A DNA stretch of 42,233 nucleotides from G963666945 sp963666945 (GTDB taxonomy: Bacteria; Bacteroidota; Bacteroidia; Bacteroidales; Marinifilaceae): contig CAXXRT010000061.1 of the NCBI GenBank assembly GCA_963666945.2, forward strand, positions 1 through 42,233, read 5' to 3'. Below the pieces are notes generated by a model. The model had not been told where the DNA came from. It made no database searches and saw only the letters and a program-made list of their open reading frames with translations. Positions 8,413-15,493 of the stretch are shown here, one piece after another. Position 1 is the first letter of the stretch; each line of letters begins with the position of its first letter. The translations under genes were made by a program, and so were the position numbers.

Positions 8413-9258
8413 TTAGTCTTTAATAAATTTTACAGCAACCCAATTTAAATTTGTTTTATGAGAGATGTATTTCATTCCAAGTTCTTTTGCTTTATTTTCA
8501 ATTAAAGGAAGATCTTCAGAATAAAAACCACTCATAATTAATTCTCCATTTTTGTTAAGAACTTTGATGTATTTGTCCATATCATCAAGAAGGATATTTC
8601 TATTAATATTTGCTAAAATTATGTCAAAATATCCGAAATTATTTAAAAGCTCAGCATCTCCCTGAAAAACTTTTAAGTTATTGATATTATTAAGTTCGAT
8701 ATTTTCTAGCGAATTATTGTAAGCCCACTCATCAATATCTATACCAGTTACTGACATTGCTCCTCTGAGCGACGCAAATATTCCAAGCAGGCTTGTTCCG
8801 CATCCCATATCTAAAATCTTTTTTTCAGCAATGTCCGATTCAAGAATGTAGCTTACCATCATAGATGTTGTTGAATGATGCCCAGTGCCAAAACTCATTT
8901 TAGGATCGATTACTATGTTATACTGGCATTTAGGATTCTTTTGGTGAAAACTTGCTCTGATATATACTTTATCTTCAATAAGTAAAGGTTTGAAGTTAGA
9001 TTCCCATTCTGCATTCCAGTCTTTATCTTCAATTTTTTGAAATGAAAAAGAAATATCAATATTTTTTTTTAGATTGTTTAAAGTTAAATTATTGTTAACT
9101 AACTCTATGTCAAATAGAGATTCTTGTATGTATGCATTTAATATATTATTGTCAGTAGTAAAACTTTCGTAGTTGAAATCAGATAATTCTGCTACAATTA
9201 TATCCGCTGTTTCTTCAGAAAATGGTTTTATAGTACAAGATAATTCGATATAGTCCAT
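8413..9258 (-). CDS. prmA: Ribosomal protein L11 methyltransferase
   Basis: 281 residues. An N-terminal substrate-recognition domain (about 1-90) is followed by a Rossmann SAM methyltransferase. Diagnostic features are FGTGHHSTT (123-131), motif I ILDMGCGTSLLGI (148-160), the acidic loop TGIDIDEWA (171-179) and NINRNILLDD (217-226), the PrmA form of the active-site motif. The family trimethylates amino groups of ribosomal protein L11. It is the first gene of a two-gene minus-strand unit with the AlkD-like gene. A TATACTTG on the minus strand (9299-9292) is a poor -7 candidate. Confidence 0.93.
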   Translation of the reverse strand: MDYIELSCTIKPFSEETADIIVAELSDFNYESFTTDNNILNAYIQESLFDIELVNNNLTLNNLKKNIDISFSFQKIEDKDWNAEWESNFKPLLIEDKVYIRASFHQKNPKCQYNIVIDPKMSFGTGHHSTTSMMVSYILESDIAEKKILDMGCGTSLLGIFASLRGAMSVTGIDIDEWAYNNSLENIELNNINNLKVFQGDAELLNNFGYFDIILANINRNILLDDMDKYIKVLNKNGELIMSGFYSEDLPLIENKAKELGMKYISHKTNLNWVAVKFIKD

Positions 9259-9481
9259 ATTTATTAAATTTTTTAATACAATTTATTGGCAAGTATATAT
9301 ATTTTTTATTCAAATTTAGTTATGTGGTAAAAGAAATATTTCTATATATTTTCATTAAAATTTTAGAGTAAACATTTAATGGGCATAAATATTCACATGT
9401 TTGCATAATTATTTTCATCTAATATACTTTAATCTTCAGTAGATCAGCAATAAACAAAAGTTGTGAAATTATTATAATCTA

Positions 9482-9511
9482 TTGTGTAATATGGTTGCAA
9501 CGCTATTTTTG
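9482..9511 (+). promoter_or_regulatory. Consensus Bacteroidota promoter of the first YitT gene
   Basis: TTG at 9482-9484, exactly 19 nt, then TATTTTTG at 9504-9511, a full match to TAnnTTTG. It lies inside the open upstream extension of the YitT frame and so shows that translation starts downstream, at ATG 9563. Confidence 0.75.
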
Positions 9512-9562
9512 CAGCTTGAATTTAAAATAGAAATACTATTAATAATTATAAATTTTGTAAAG

Positions 9563-10453
9563 ATGGCTTTCGTTACTAAAGAGAAGTTTTTATCTAAGGA
9601 TTTTTTTATCACTTATTCGTGGTTAATAGGTGGTTGTTTCGTATTTGCTTTAGGTGCTGTATTGTTTGCAGAACCGTATAAATTTGCCCCAGGAGGAACA
9701 TACGGTCTTGGTATTGTTTTTCACCATTTGGATTTAATAAGCGGATGGGATACCGAAGCATATGCATTGTGTCTTGATGTACCATTGTTGATTATTGGAA
9801 TTGCAATTCTTGGAGCTCGTTTTGGTATTAAAACACTAGTTTGTACTGCAGCTATTCCCGCCTTTATGTATTTAATCCATGAAACATATGGATACGATGC
9901 CTTAGTTGAGGCTGATCCTTTGTTGTCTGCTATTTTTGGAGGTATAGTGTATGGAGTTGGTATTGGTATGATTTTTAAATCAAGAGCAACTTCAGGAGGT
10001 TCTGATATTATTGCAATGATCCTTAATAAGTATACTAATATTTCTTTAGGTACCTTAGTGATAATTGTTGATGGAATTATTACATTCTCCACAGTTGCTG
10101 CATTTGGTGAATGGAAATTACCTATGTATTCATGGATTATTATTTTCATTGAAGGGAAAGTTATTGATATGATCGTAGAAGGAGCTACAGTTCATAAGAC
10201 TATGATGATTATTTCTGACAAATGTGATGAGTTGAGGGATAAGATTATTGTAGATATGAAACGTGGAGCTACTTTGTTTACAGGAAAAGGAATGTTTCAA
10301 GGCAAAGAAAAGAATATGATTTATACTACTGTTACACGCAGAGAAATGGTTATTCTTAAGAAACATATTGTAGAGGTAGATCCGAAAGCTTTTGTAAACG
10401 TGATAGATTCTAACGAGATTTTAGGCGAAGGATTTAAGTCTTTAAAAGAATAA
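9563..10453 (+). CDS. YitT-family membrane protein (DUF161 plus DUF2179)
   Basis: 296 residues from ATG 9563. The frame stays open to 9482, but a consensus promoter sits there and the paralogue at 13023-13979 starts at the equivalent residue (MAFVTKEKFLSKDFF versus MTFFLKEKLFSGKWF). There are about five or six hydrophobic segments: around 17-35, 45-60, 70-100, 125-145 (GGIVYGVGIGMIFKSRATSGGSDIIA) and 155-185. A cytosolic C-terminal domain of about 85 residues contains TVTRREMVILKKHIVEVDPKAFVNVID and ends EILGEGFKSLKE. The family is widespread and poorly characterised; the substrate is unknown. Two paralogues 3.5 kb apart and in opposite orientation suggest a duplication followed by divergence. 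Confidence 0.88.
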   Translation: MAFVTKEKFLSKDFFITYSWLIGGCFVFALGAVLFAEPYKFAPGGTYGLGIVFHHLDLISGWDTEAYALCLDVPLLIIGIAILGARFGIKTLVCTAAIPAFMYLIHETYGYDALVEADPLLSAIFGGIVYGVGIGMIFKSRATSGGSDIIAMILNKYTNISLGTLVIIVDGIITFSTVAAFGEWKLPMYSWIIIFIEGKVIDMIVEGATVHKTMMIISDKCDELRDKIIVDMKRGATLFTGKGMFQGKEKNMIYTTVTRREMVILKKHIVEVDPKAFVNVIDSNEILGEGFKSLKE

Positions 10454-10496
10454 TAATAGGGATGTGTAAAGTATTTTGAATTTTTTTACTTAAAAA

Positions 10497-10528
10497 TTTG
10501 ATTTTTTGAATAAAAATAACGTATTTTG
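10497..10528 (+). promoter_or_regulatory. Probable promoter of the rpmB operon
   Basis: TTTG at 10497-10500, 21 nt, then TATTTTG at 10522-10528, one T short of TAnnTTTG, about 42 bases before the rpmB ATG. This position excludes the longer upstream start at 10526. Confidence 0.5.
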
Positions 10529-10570
10529 CACCCTGTTTGGAAAGCGTTTAAGAAAAAAATATACTGGAAA

Positions 10571-10813
10571 ATGTCAAGAGTTTGCGAAATTACCGGAAAA
10601 AAGGCAATGGTTGGCAACAATGTTTCTCACTCCAAAAGGAGGACAAAGAGAAAATTTGATGTTAACTTATTCAAGAAGAATTTTTATTTGCCTGAAGAGG
10701 ATAGATGGATCAGATTAAAGGTTTCTGCTGCAGGACTTCGCCTGATCAATAAAGTTGGCCTTAATGCTGCAATCAAGTCAGCACAGGCTAAGGGTTATAT
10801 TAAAAACATCTAA
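10571..10813 (+). CDS. rpmB: 50S ribosomal protein L28
   Basis: 80 residues from ATG 10571, beginning MSRVCEITGKKAMVGNNVSHS, the standard bL28 N-terminus. SKRRTKRKF follows, and the C-terminal part AAGLRLINKVGL fits the family. The frame extends 15 codons further upstream, but that part lacks similarity and overlaps the -7 box. It is the first gene of rpmB-rpmG-DUF4295, the order typical of Bacteroidota. The gap to rpmG is 12 bases. Confidence 0.95.
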   Translation: MSRVCEITGKKAMVGNNVSHSKRRTKRKFDVNLFKKNFYLPEEDRWIRLKVSAAGLRLINKVGLNAAIKSAQAKGYIKNI

Positions 10814-10825
10814 AATAACTGAGAT

Positions 10826-11014
10826 ATGGCTAAAAAGAGTAAAGGTAACAGAGTACAAGTTATTTTGGAATGTACTGAGCATAAAGAAAGTGGTATGCCA
10901 GGTACTTCAAGATACATTACCACAAAAAGCAGAAAAAATACTCCCGATAGGATGGAGTTGAAAAAATACAACCCTATTTTAAAAAGAGTTACTTTACATA
11001 GAGAAATAAAATAA
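10826..11014 (+). CDS. rpmG: 50S ribosomal protein L33
   Basis: 62 residues: MAKKSKGNRVQVILECTEHK, then RYITTKSRKNTPDRMELKKYNP, the bL33 signature. Only one Cys is present (residue 16), so this is the form lacking the two CxxC zinc-binding pairs. It lies between rpmB and the DUF4295 gene with gaps of 12 and 6 bases, almost certainly on one transcript ending at the terminator at 11195-11229. Confidence 0.95.
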   Translation: MAKKSKGNRVQVILECTEHKESGMPGTSRYITTKSRKNTPDRMELKKYNPILKRVTLHREIK

Positions 11015-11020
11015 TAAGCT

Positions 11021-11176
11021 ATGGCTAAGAAAACAGTAGCAACACTACAAAAAGGAGAAGGTAGAGGTTTTTCTAAAGTAATTAAAATGGTAAAATCTCC
11101 AAAGTCAGGTGCTTACTCATTTAAAGAGTCTATAGTACCTAACGATCAGGTAAAAGATTTCTTTGAAAAGAAATAA
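11021..11176 (+). CDS. Small basic DUF4295 protein
   Basis: 51 residues found by translating the sequence after rpmG: MAKKTVATLQKGEGRGFSKV, then KMVKSPKSGAYSFKE and IVPNDQVKDFFEKK. It is Lys-rich with no signal peptide. In Bacteroidota a protein of this size and sequence type (DUF4295) regularly sits between rpmG and ftsY; its function is not established, though position and charge suggest a ribosome-associated role (inference). It begins 6 bases after rpmG stops and is followed by a strong terminator. Confidence 0.9.
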   Translation: MAKKTVATLQKGEGRGFSKVIKMVKSPKSGAYSFKESIVPNDQVKDFFEKK

Positions 11177-11194
11177 TTGAGTCTAACAAGATAT

Positions 11195-11229
11195 AAAAAA
11201 GCTTCCTGTTAATCAGGAAGCTTTTTTTA
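11195..11229 (+). terminator. Intrinsic terminator of the rpmB-rpmG-DUF4295 operon
   Basis: A 14-bp stem, AAAAAAGCTTCCTG (11195-11208) with CAGGAAGCTTTTTT (11214-11227), loop TTAAT, ending in a T tract. Confidence 0.93.
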
Positions 11230-11365
11230 TATAATTATATCTGTGTTTTATTACTTTTTTTGTATTTTGTCGCTCAATTTGTTCGATACGATGATAATAT
11301 GTAATAATTTATATCATTGTTCGGTAATCTCCTCAGCTTAAGGCTGATGAATAAAATAAGTTAAT

Positions 11366-12316
11366 ATGGCATTATTTGGTTTATTTAGTAAGACAAAAAA
11401 GGAAAGTCTTAATAAAGGTCTCGAGAAGACAAAAGATAGCGTATTAAAAAAATTAGCTAGAATAGTAGTTGGAAAGAGTAGGGTTGATGATGAAGTATTA
11501 GATAATCTTGAAGAAGTATTAATTACTTCTGATGTTGGAGTAAGTACAACGTTAAAAATTATTGAAAGAATAGAGGAAAGAGTATCCACAGATAAATTTC
11601 TTGGTGCTTCAGAACTTAATAATATTTTGAAAGAGGAGATTGTTTCTTTATTAGCTGAAACAAATAAAGAAACTTATGATTCTTTTTCGTTAGAGAAAAG
11701 AAATACCCCTTACGTATTATTAGTTGTTGGAGTAAACGGAGTAGGTAAAACAACCACTATTGGTAAGCTTGCTTATCAATTCAAGCAAGCTGGAAAATCT
11801 GTTATTTTAGGTGCGGCAGATACCTTTAGAGCTGCTGCAGTTGAACAGCTTGATATATGGGCTCAAAGAGTAGGAGTTCCTATTGTAAAACAAAAAATGG
11901 GTTCAGATCCTGCTTCCGTTGCATACGATACTCTGAGTAAAGCAAAAGCTGACAATATTGATATAGTTATAATTGATACAGCAGGAAGACTCCACAATAA
12001 AGTTAATCTTATGAATGAACTATCTAAGATTAGAAAAGTTATGAGTAAGATATATCCAGATGCTCCAGATGAAGTTTTATTAGTCCTTGATGGGTCTACA
12101 GGACAAAATGCTTTCGAGCAAGCTAAGCAGTTCACAAAAGCTACAGAAGTTAATGCTTTGGCAATAACAAAACTTGATGGCACTGCAAAGGGTGGAGTTG
12201 TTATAGGTATTTCTGATCAATTCCAGATTCCTGTGAAATATATAGGTATAGGCGAGAAAATGGAAGATCTTCAAATATTCAATCGTGAAGAATTTGTTGA
12301 TTCACTATTTAGCTAA
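11366..12316 (+). CDS. ftsY: Signal recognition particle receptor FtsY
   Basis: 316 residues. A short N-terminal segment lacks the long acidic A domain of E. coli FtsY. It is followed by the helical N domain (about 20-100) and the SRP-type GTPase G domain: P-loop VGVNGVGKTTTIGKLA (121-136), DTFRAAAVEQL (152-162), DTAGR (204-208), TKLDGTAKGG (268-277) and the closing GIGEKMEDLQIF. It binds the SRP-ribosome complex and targets nascent membrane proteins to the translocon. It is separated from the ribosomal genes by a terminator, so it is expressed separately; a TATTTTG at 11263-11269 is a possible -7 box. The phosphatase gene starts 10 bases after it ends. Confidence 0.96.
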   Translation: MALFGLFSKTKKESLNKGLEKTKDSVLKKLARIVVGKSRVDDEVLDNLEEVLITSDVGVSTTLKIIERIEERVSTDKFLGASELNNILKEEIVSLLAETNKETYDSFSLEKRNTPYVLLVVGVNGVGKTTTIGKLAYQFKQAGKSVILGAADTFRAAAVEQLDIWAQRVGVPIVKQKMGSDPASVAYDTLSKAKADNIDIVIIDTAGRLHNKVNLMNELSKIRKVMSKIYPDAPDEVLLVLDGSTGQNAFEQAKQFTKATEVNALAITKLDGTAKGGVVIGISDQFQIPVKYIGIGEKMEDLQIFNREEFVDSLFS

Positions 12317-12326
12317 TATTTTATAG

Positions 12327-12812
12327 ATGAAGAAGAGTTTACTTTTTGTGTGTTTGGGAAATATATGTAGATCCCCATCTGCAGAGGCTGTAATGAAAAA
12401 GATAATATCGCAAAAAGGATTTGATGGGTACTTTTTTATTGATTCTGCAGGAACTAGTGGATGGCATATCGGAGAGGAAGCTGATGGCAGAATGAAATCT
12501 CATGCTATAAGAAGAGGATTTGATCTTACGTCTTTATCCAGAAAATTTTATCCAGATTCGGATTTTGAGAAATTCGATATGATTATAGGTATGGATGATC
12601 AAAATATAAATGATCTGATGTCTATGGCTAACAGTGAGGATGAGCGAAGAAAAGTGTTTAGGATGACAGATTTCTGTATTCGTCATGATTATATACAAAC
12701 TGTACCTGATCCCTATTATAGTGGTGATAAAGGATTTGAATTAGTGTTGGATATTCTTGAAGATGCTTGCCAAGGATTACTGGAAAAGCTTATTCCGGAA
12801 ATTCATAATTGA
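12327..12812 (+). CDS. Low-molecular-weight protein-tyrosine phosphatase
   Basis: 161 residues. The N-terminal P-loop VCLGNICRSPSAEAV has the CX5R signature (Cys9, Arg15, followed by Ser16), and the general acid lies in VPDPYY (Asp128). DSAGTSGWHIGEEAD and IGMDDQNINDL are also conserved in the family. It is an arsenate-reductase-like fold enzyme that dephosphorylates tyrosine or small phosphoesters. No adjacent tyrosine kinase or capsule genes are present, so it does not look like a Wzb-type exopolysaccharide partner. It is probably cotranscribed with ftsY. Confidence 0.93.
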   Translation: MKKSLLFVCLGNICRSPSAEAVMKKIISQKGFDGYFFIDSAGTSGWHIGEEADGRMKSHAIRRGFDLTSLSRKFYPDSDFEKFDMIIGMDDQNINDLMSMANSEDERRKVFRMTDFCIRHDYIQTVPDPYYSGDKGFELVLDILEDACQGLLEKLIPEIHN

Positions 12813-12964
12813 TTTTTCTTGAACATGTATTTATAGATAGAGGAAAACTAATTAAAGATATTGAAAAAATCACATTACTGCAGGTTGTTAAAATTATCTC
12901 AGTAGGGGTTCAGATTCCTTTTTTATTGAATTGAATGCTATGAAATATTATATAAAATGATAAA

Positions 12965-13001
12965 AAAATAGTCATTCAGAAAATTATTGAATGACTATTT
13001 T
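12965..13001. terminator. Bidirectional terminator between the phosphatase and second YitT genes
   Basis: A perfect 14-bp stem, AAAATAGTCATTCA (12965-12978) with TGAATGACTATTTT (12988-13001), around a 9-base loop. It is A-rich on one flank and T-rich on the other, and lies between convergent genes. Confidence 0.88.
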
Positions 13002-13022
13002 AATTTTAAAGTATAAAAAATC

Positions 13023-13979
13023 TTAATTATCTTCTTTCTTTTCCTTTAGAGATTTAAAACCTTCTCCAAGAATCTCATTAGTATCCATAACCGTTACGAA
13101 AGCTGTAGGGTCAATTTCCAGTATTTTATCTTCTAATAGCATTAGTTCCCTTCTGGTAATGACAGTAAATATTACCTTCTTTTTATCCCCACTATACATA
13201 CTTTCTCCGTTTAGATATGTTCCTCCTCTTTTAAGAGTAGATATAAGATATTCTCTTATTTCGTTATGTTCTTTAGAAACTATCAGTACAGCCCGTTCAA
13301 TATTTCCACCTGACATTGTGATATCAATAACCTTACCAGTTAAATAAATGACAACAAAAGAATAAAGTGGAATTTGCCAGTCGTTTGTAATTAATAAACT
13401 GAACAGAACAATGCATGCATCAACGTAAATTATTAATTGACCAAGAGGAAGGTTCGTGTATTTATTTACAATCATTGCAATAATATCAGAACCAGCAGTA
13501 GTAGCCCTGGCTTTAAATATAAGACCTAGACCAACCCCAATTAATATTGAACCGAAAATACATGAAAGAAGTACATCATTAACTAAAGGCGTTAAGCCCC
13601 ATATACCTGTAAGCCAATCGATAAAATATGAACAAAGTGTAAAGCCAAATACAGTTTTAAAACCAAATCTTGGTCCTAATACTCTTATTCCAAGTATTGT
13701 AAGAGGAATATTTATTAACCACCCGGTAATACCAATGGGTATACCATCATTGTATTGATGAAAAAATTCGGCAAAATACCCAAACAAACCATCAGGAAAC
13801 AATCCCTGGGTTAATTTGTTCACGATTATACCAATACCAAATACACCCCCAGGAACGATTCCATGAGGATCAATAAAAAACACGTATCCGGAGGCCATAA
13901 TAAACGTACCCACAATTACAAGAGAGTAGTGTTTAAACCATTTTCCGGAAAATAATTTTTCCTTTAAAAAGAATGTCAT
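13023..13979 (-). CDS. YitT-family membrane protein, second paralogue
   Basis: 318 residues from ATG at 13979 (TTG at 13985 is in frame but less likely). Same architecture as the gene at 9563: hydrophobic segments with FIMASGYVFFIDPHGIVPGGVFGIGIIV, GSILIGVGLGLIFKARATTAGSDIIAMIVNKYTNLPLG and a C-terminal DUF2179 domain ending MDTNEILGEGFKSLKEKKEDN. It differs by an insertion in the first periplasmic or cytosolic loop (about residues 48-75, QGLFPDGLFGYFAEFFHQYND) and a charged C-terminal tail. Transport substrate unknown. It converges on the phosphatase gene across a shared terminator. Confidence 0.88.
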   Translation of the reverse strand: MTFFLKEKLFSGKWFKHYSLVIVGTFIMASGYVFFIDPHGIVPGGVFGIGIIVNKLTQGLFPDGLFGYFAEFFHQYNDGIPIGITGWLINIPLTILGIRVLGPRFGFKTVFGFTLCSYFIDWLTGIWGLTPLVNDVLLSCIFGSILIGVGLGLIFKARATTAGSDIIAMIVNKYTNLPLGQLIIYVDACIVLFSLLITNDWQIPLYSFVVIYLTGKVIDITMSGGNIERAVLIVSKEHNEIREYLISTLKRGGTYLNGESMYSGDKKKVIFTVITRRELMLLEDKILEIDPTAFVTVMDTNEILGEGFKSLKEKKEDN

Positions 13980-14073
13980 AGTCAAAACGATTTTAAAATG
14001 TCAATTGCTAACGCAATAATGTAATAGATTTAAAAATGCGATGCAAGGATAGTAAGTTTTTATGAAATAATAA

Positions 14074-14081
14074 TAACTTTG
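14074..14081 (+). promoter_or_regulatory. Probable -7 box for the acyltransferase operon
   Basis: TAACTTTG, a full match to TAnnTTTG, 38 bases before ATG 14120. The -33 element is not obvious. Confidence 0.45.
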
Positions 14082-14119
14082 GCAATAATTTTTTTTAAAT
14101 AAATACAAAGCCGTTTTTA

Positions 14120-14686
14120 ATGAAGTTATTAAGCTCATTGATACTACGTTTATGTGGTTGGAAATGTGGAGCCTCCAGACTTGATGTCAAGAAGGCAATT
14201 GTGCTTGCAGTTCCTCACACATCCTCAATGGATTTTATATGGGGGAAATTATCTTATATGAGTATGGGGATTCCAACATGTATTCTTATGAAAAAAGAGT
14301 ATTTCTTTTTTCCTCTTGGAAATATTCTCAAAGCACTTGGAGTAATACCTGTTAATAGAGGAGATATAAATAGTAACTTGATACCAACGCTTGTTAAAGA
14401 ATTTGAGAAACGAGATGTTATGTATCTTACAATAACTCCTGAAGGAAGCAGAAAAAAAAGAGCTAAATGGAAAAGAGGTTTTTATGAAATTGCTGTAGCT
14501 GCTGGCGTTCCCATATATCTTGGGAGAATAGACTATAAAAAGAAAGTGTGTGATATTGGTGAGAAGTTTATTCCAACAGGAGATTTTAATAAAGACATGA
14601 AATATATACAGACAAGTTACAAAAATGTTAATGCCAAACATCCCGAATTATTTTCCTGGGGCAAAGAAATATATGGCGATGTATAA
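14120..14686 (+). CDS. PlsC-like 1-acyl-glycerol-3-phosphate acyltransferase family protein
   Basis: 188 residues. The HX4D acyltransferase motif is VPHTSSMDF (His33, Asp38), and the phosphate-binding block is ITPEGSRKK (about 105-113). LGNILKALGVIPVNR (66-80) is the family's third conserved block. It is shorter than housekeeping PlsC (about 240) and lacks an N-terminal membrane anchor, so it could act on another lipid or a small acceptor; the substrate is uncertain. It is followed after 11 bases by the nitrilase-family gene, so the two are likely cotranscribed. Confidence 0.85.
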   Translation: MKLLSSLILRLCGWKCGASRLDVKKAIVLAVPHTSSMDFIWGKLSYMSMGIPTCILMKKEYFFFPLGNILKALGVIPVNRGDINSNLIPTLVKEFEKRDVMYLTITPEGSRKKRAKWKRGFYEIAVAAGVPIYLGRIDYKKKVCDIGEKFIPTGDFNKDMKYIQTSYKNVNAKHPELFSWGKEIYGDV

Positions 14687-14697
14687 AATTTGTAATA

Positions 14698-15477
14698 ATG
14701 ATTGAAAACATAAAAACATCTATTGTTCAAACTTCTTTGTCGTGGGAGGATGTTGATTTGAATTTATCCTCTTTAGAAAGGAAATTAGGAAATATTGATT
14801 GTAAAACAGATATAGTTGTATTACCGGAAATGTTTGCTTCCGGCTTTACTATGAAAGGTAAAGAAAATATTGCTCATAGATATTGTGATATTTTGTTGTG
14901 GATGAGATCCATTGCCTCCAAACTGGATGTTTGTATTGCCGGTACAACAATATATAAAGAGAATGATAGATTTTACAACAGATTTTTATTTGTTAAGCCT
15001 GAGGGTTCCATCATGCATTACGATAAAAGACATTTATTTACTATGGGAGAGGAAAAAGACCACTTTTTTCCAGGTTCTGATAAAGTTATTATTGATTATA
15101 AAGGATGGAGAATTCGTCCATTTGTTTGTTATGATTTAAGGTTCCCTGTTTGGAATAGGAACAGAAAAGATTATGATATAGCTATATATTCTGCAAATTG
15201 GCCAGAAACAAGAAGAGATGTGTGGATTACTTTACTTAAAGCCAGAGCTATTGAAAATCAGGCCTATGTAGTAGGAGTGAATTGTGTTGGAGAAGATGGT
15301 ATGAACCTTCAATATTCAGGAGATTCTGTTGTGTATGACGCAAAAGGTCGAATAGTTTGTAGTTGTGAACCTTTTAAAGAAGAGATTAAAACAGTAGATC
15401 TTTCTTATGAGGAATTGTTAGATTTTAGAAATAAATTCCCGGTATTGAATGATGCTGATGATTTTAAGATGAAATAA
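14698..15477 (+). CDS. Nitrilase-superfamily amidohydrolase, omega-amidase (YafV) type
   Basis: 259 residues with the Glu-Lys-Cys triad: Glu44 in VVLPEMFASGF, Lys110 in MHYDKRHLF and Cys144 in PFVCYDLRFPVW. The CYDLRFP and SANWPETRRDVWITLLKARAIENQAYVVGVN blocks are typical of the omega-amidase/YafV branch, which hydrolyses 2-oxoglutaramate or 2-oxosuccinamate. That would salvage the product of glutamine transaminases or the methionine salvage route. Cytosolic. It sits between an acyltransferase and a secreted peptidase with short gaps (11 and 16 bases), so it is probably in one operon without an obvious common pathway. Confidence 0.9.
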   Translation: MIENIKTSIVQTSLSWEDVDLNLSSLERKLGNIDCKTDIVVLPEMFASGFTMKGKENIAHRYCDILLWMRSIASKLDVCIAGTTIYKENDRFYNRFLFVKPEGSIMHYDKRHLFTMGEEKDHFFPGSDKVIIDYKGWRIRPFVCYDLRFPVWNRNRKDYDIAIYSANWPETRRDVWITLLKARAIENQAYVVGVNCVGEDGMNLQYSGDSVVYDAKGRIVCSCEPFKEEIKTVDLSYEELLDFRNKFPVLNDADDFKMK

Positions 15478-15493
15478 TATAAAAACAAGACAA

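Noticed and set aside
11291..11347. Small inverted repeats (ATGATA/TATCAT and CAGC/GCTG) in the ftsY leader.
   Set aside because: Only 4-6 bp, without conservation evidence; not a recognisable riboswitch or attenuator.
12809..12934. A 41-codon ORF starting with TTG right after the phosphatase gene (begins LIFLEHVFIDRGKLIKD).
   Set aside because: No ATG, no RBS, no family resemblance, and the length is within chance for AT-rich DNA. It could be a gene remnant but nothing supports that.
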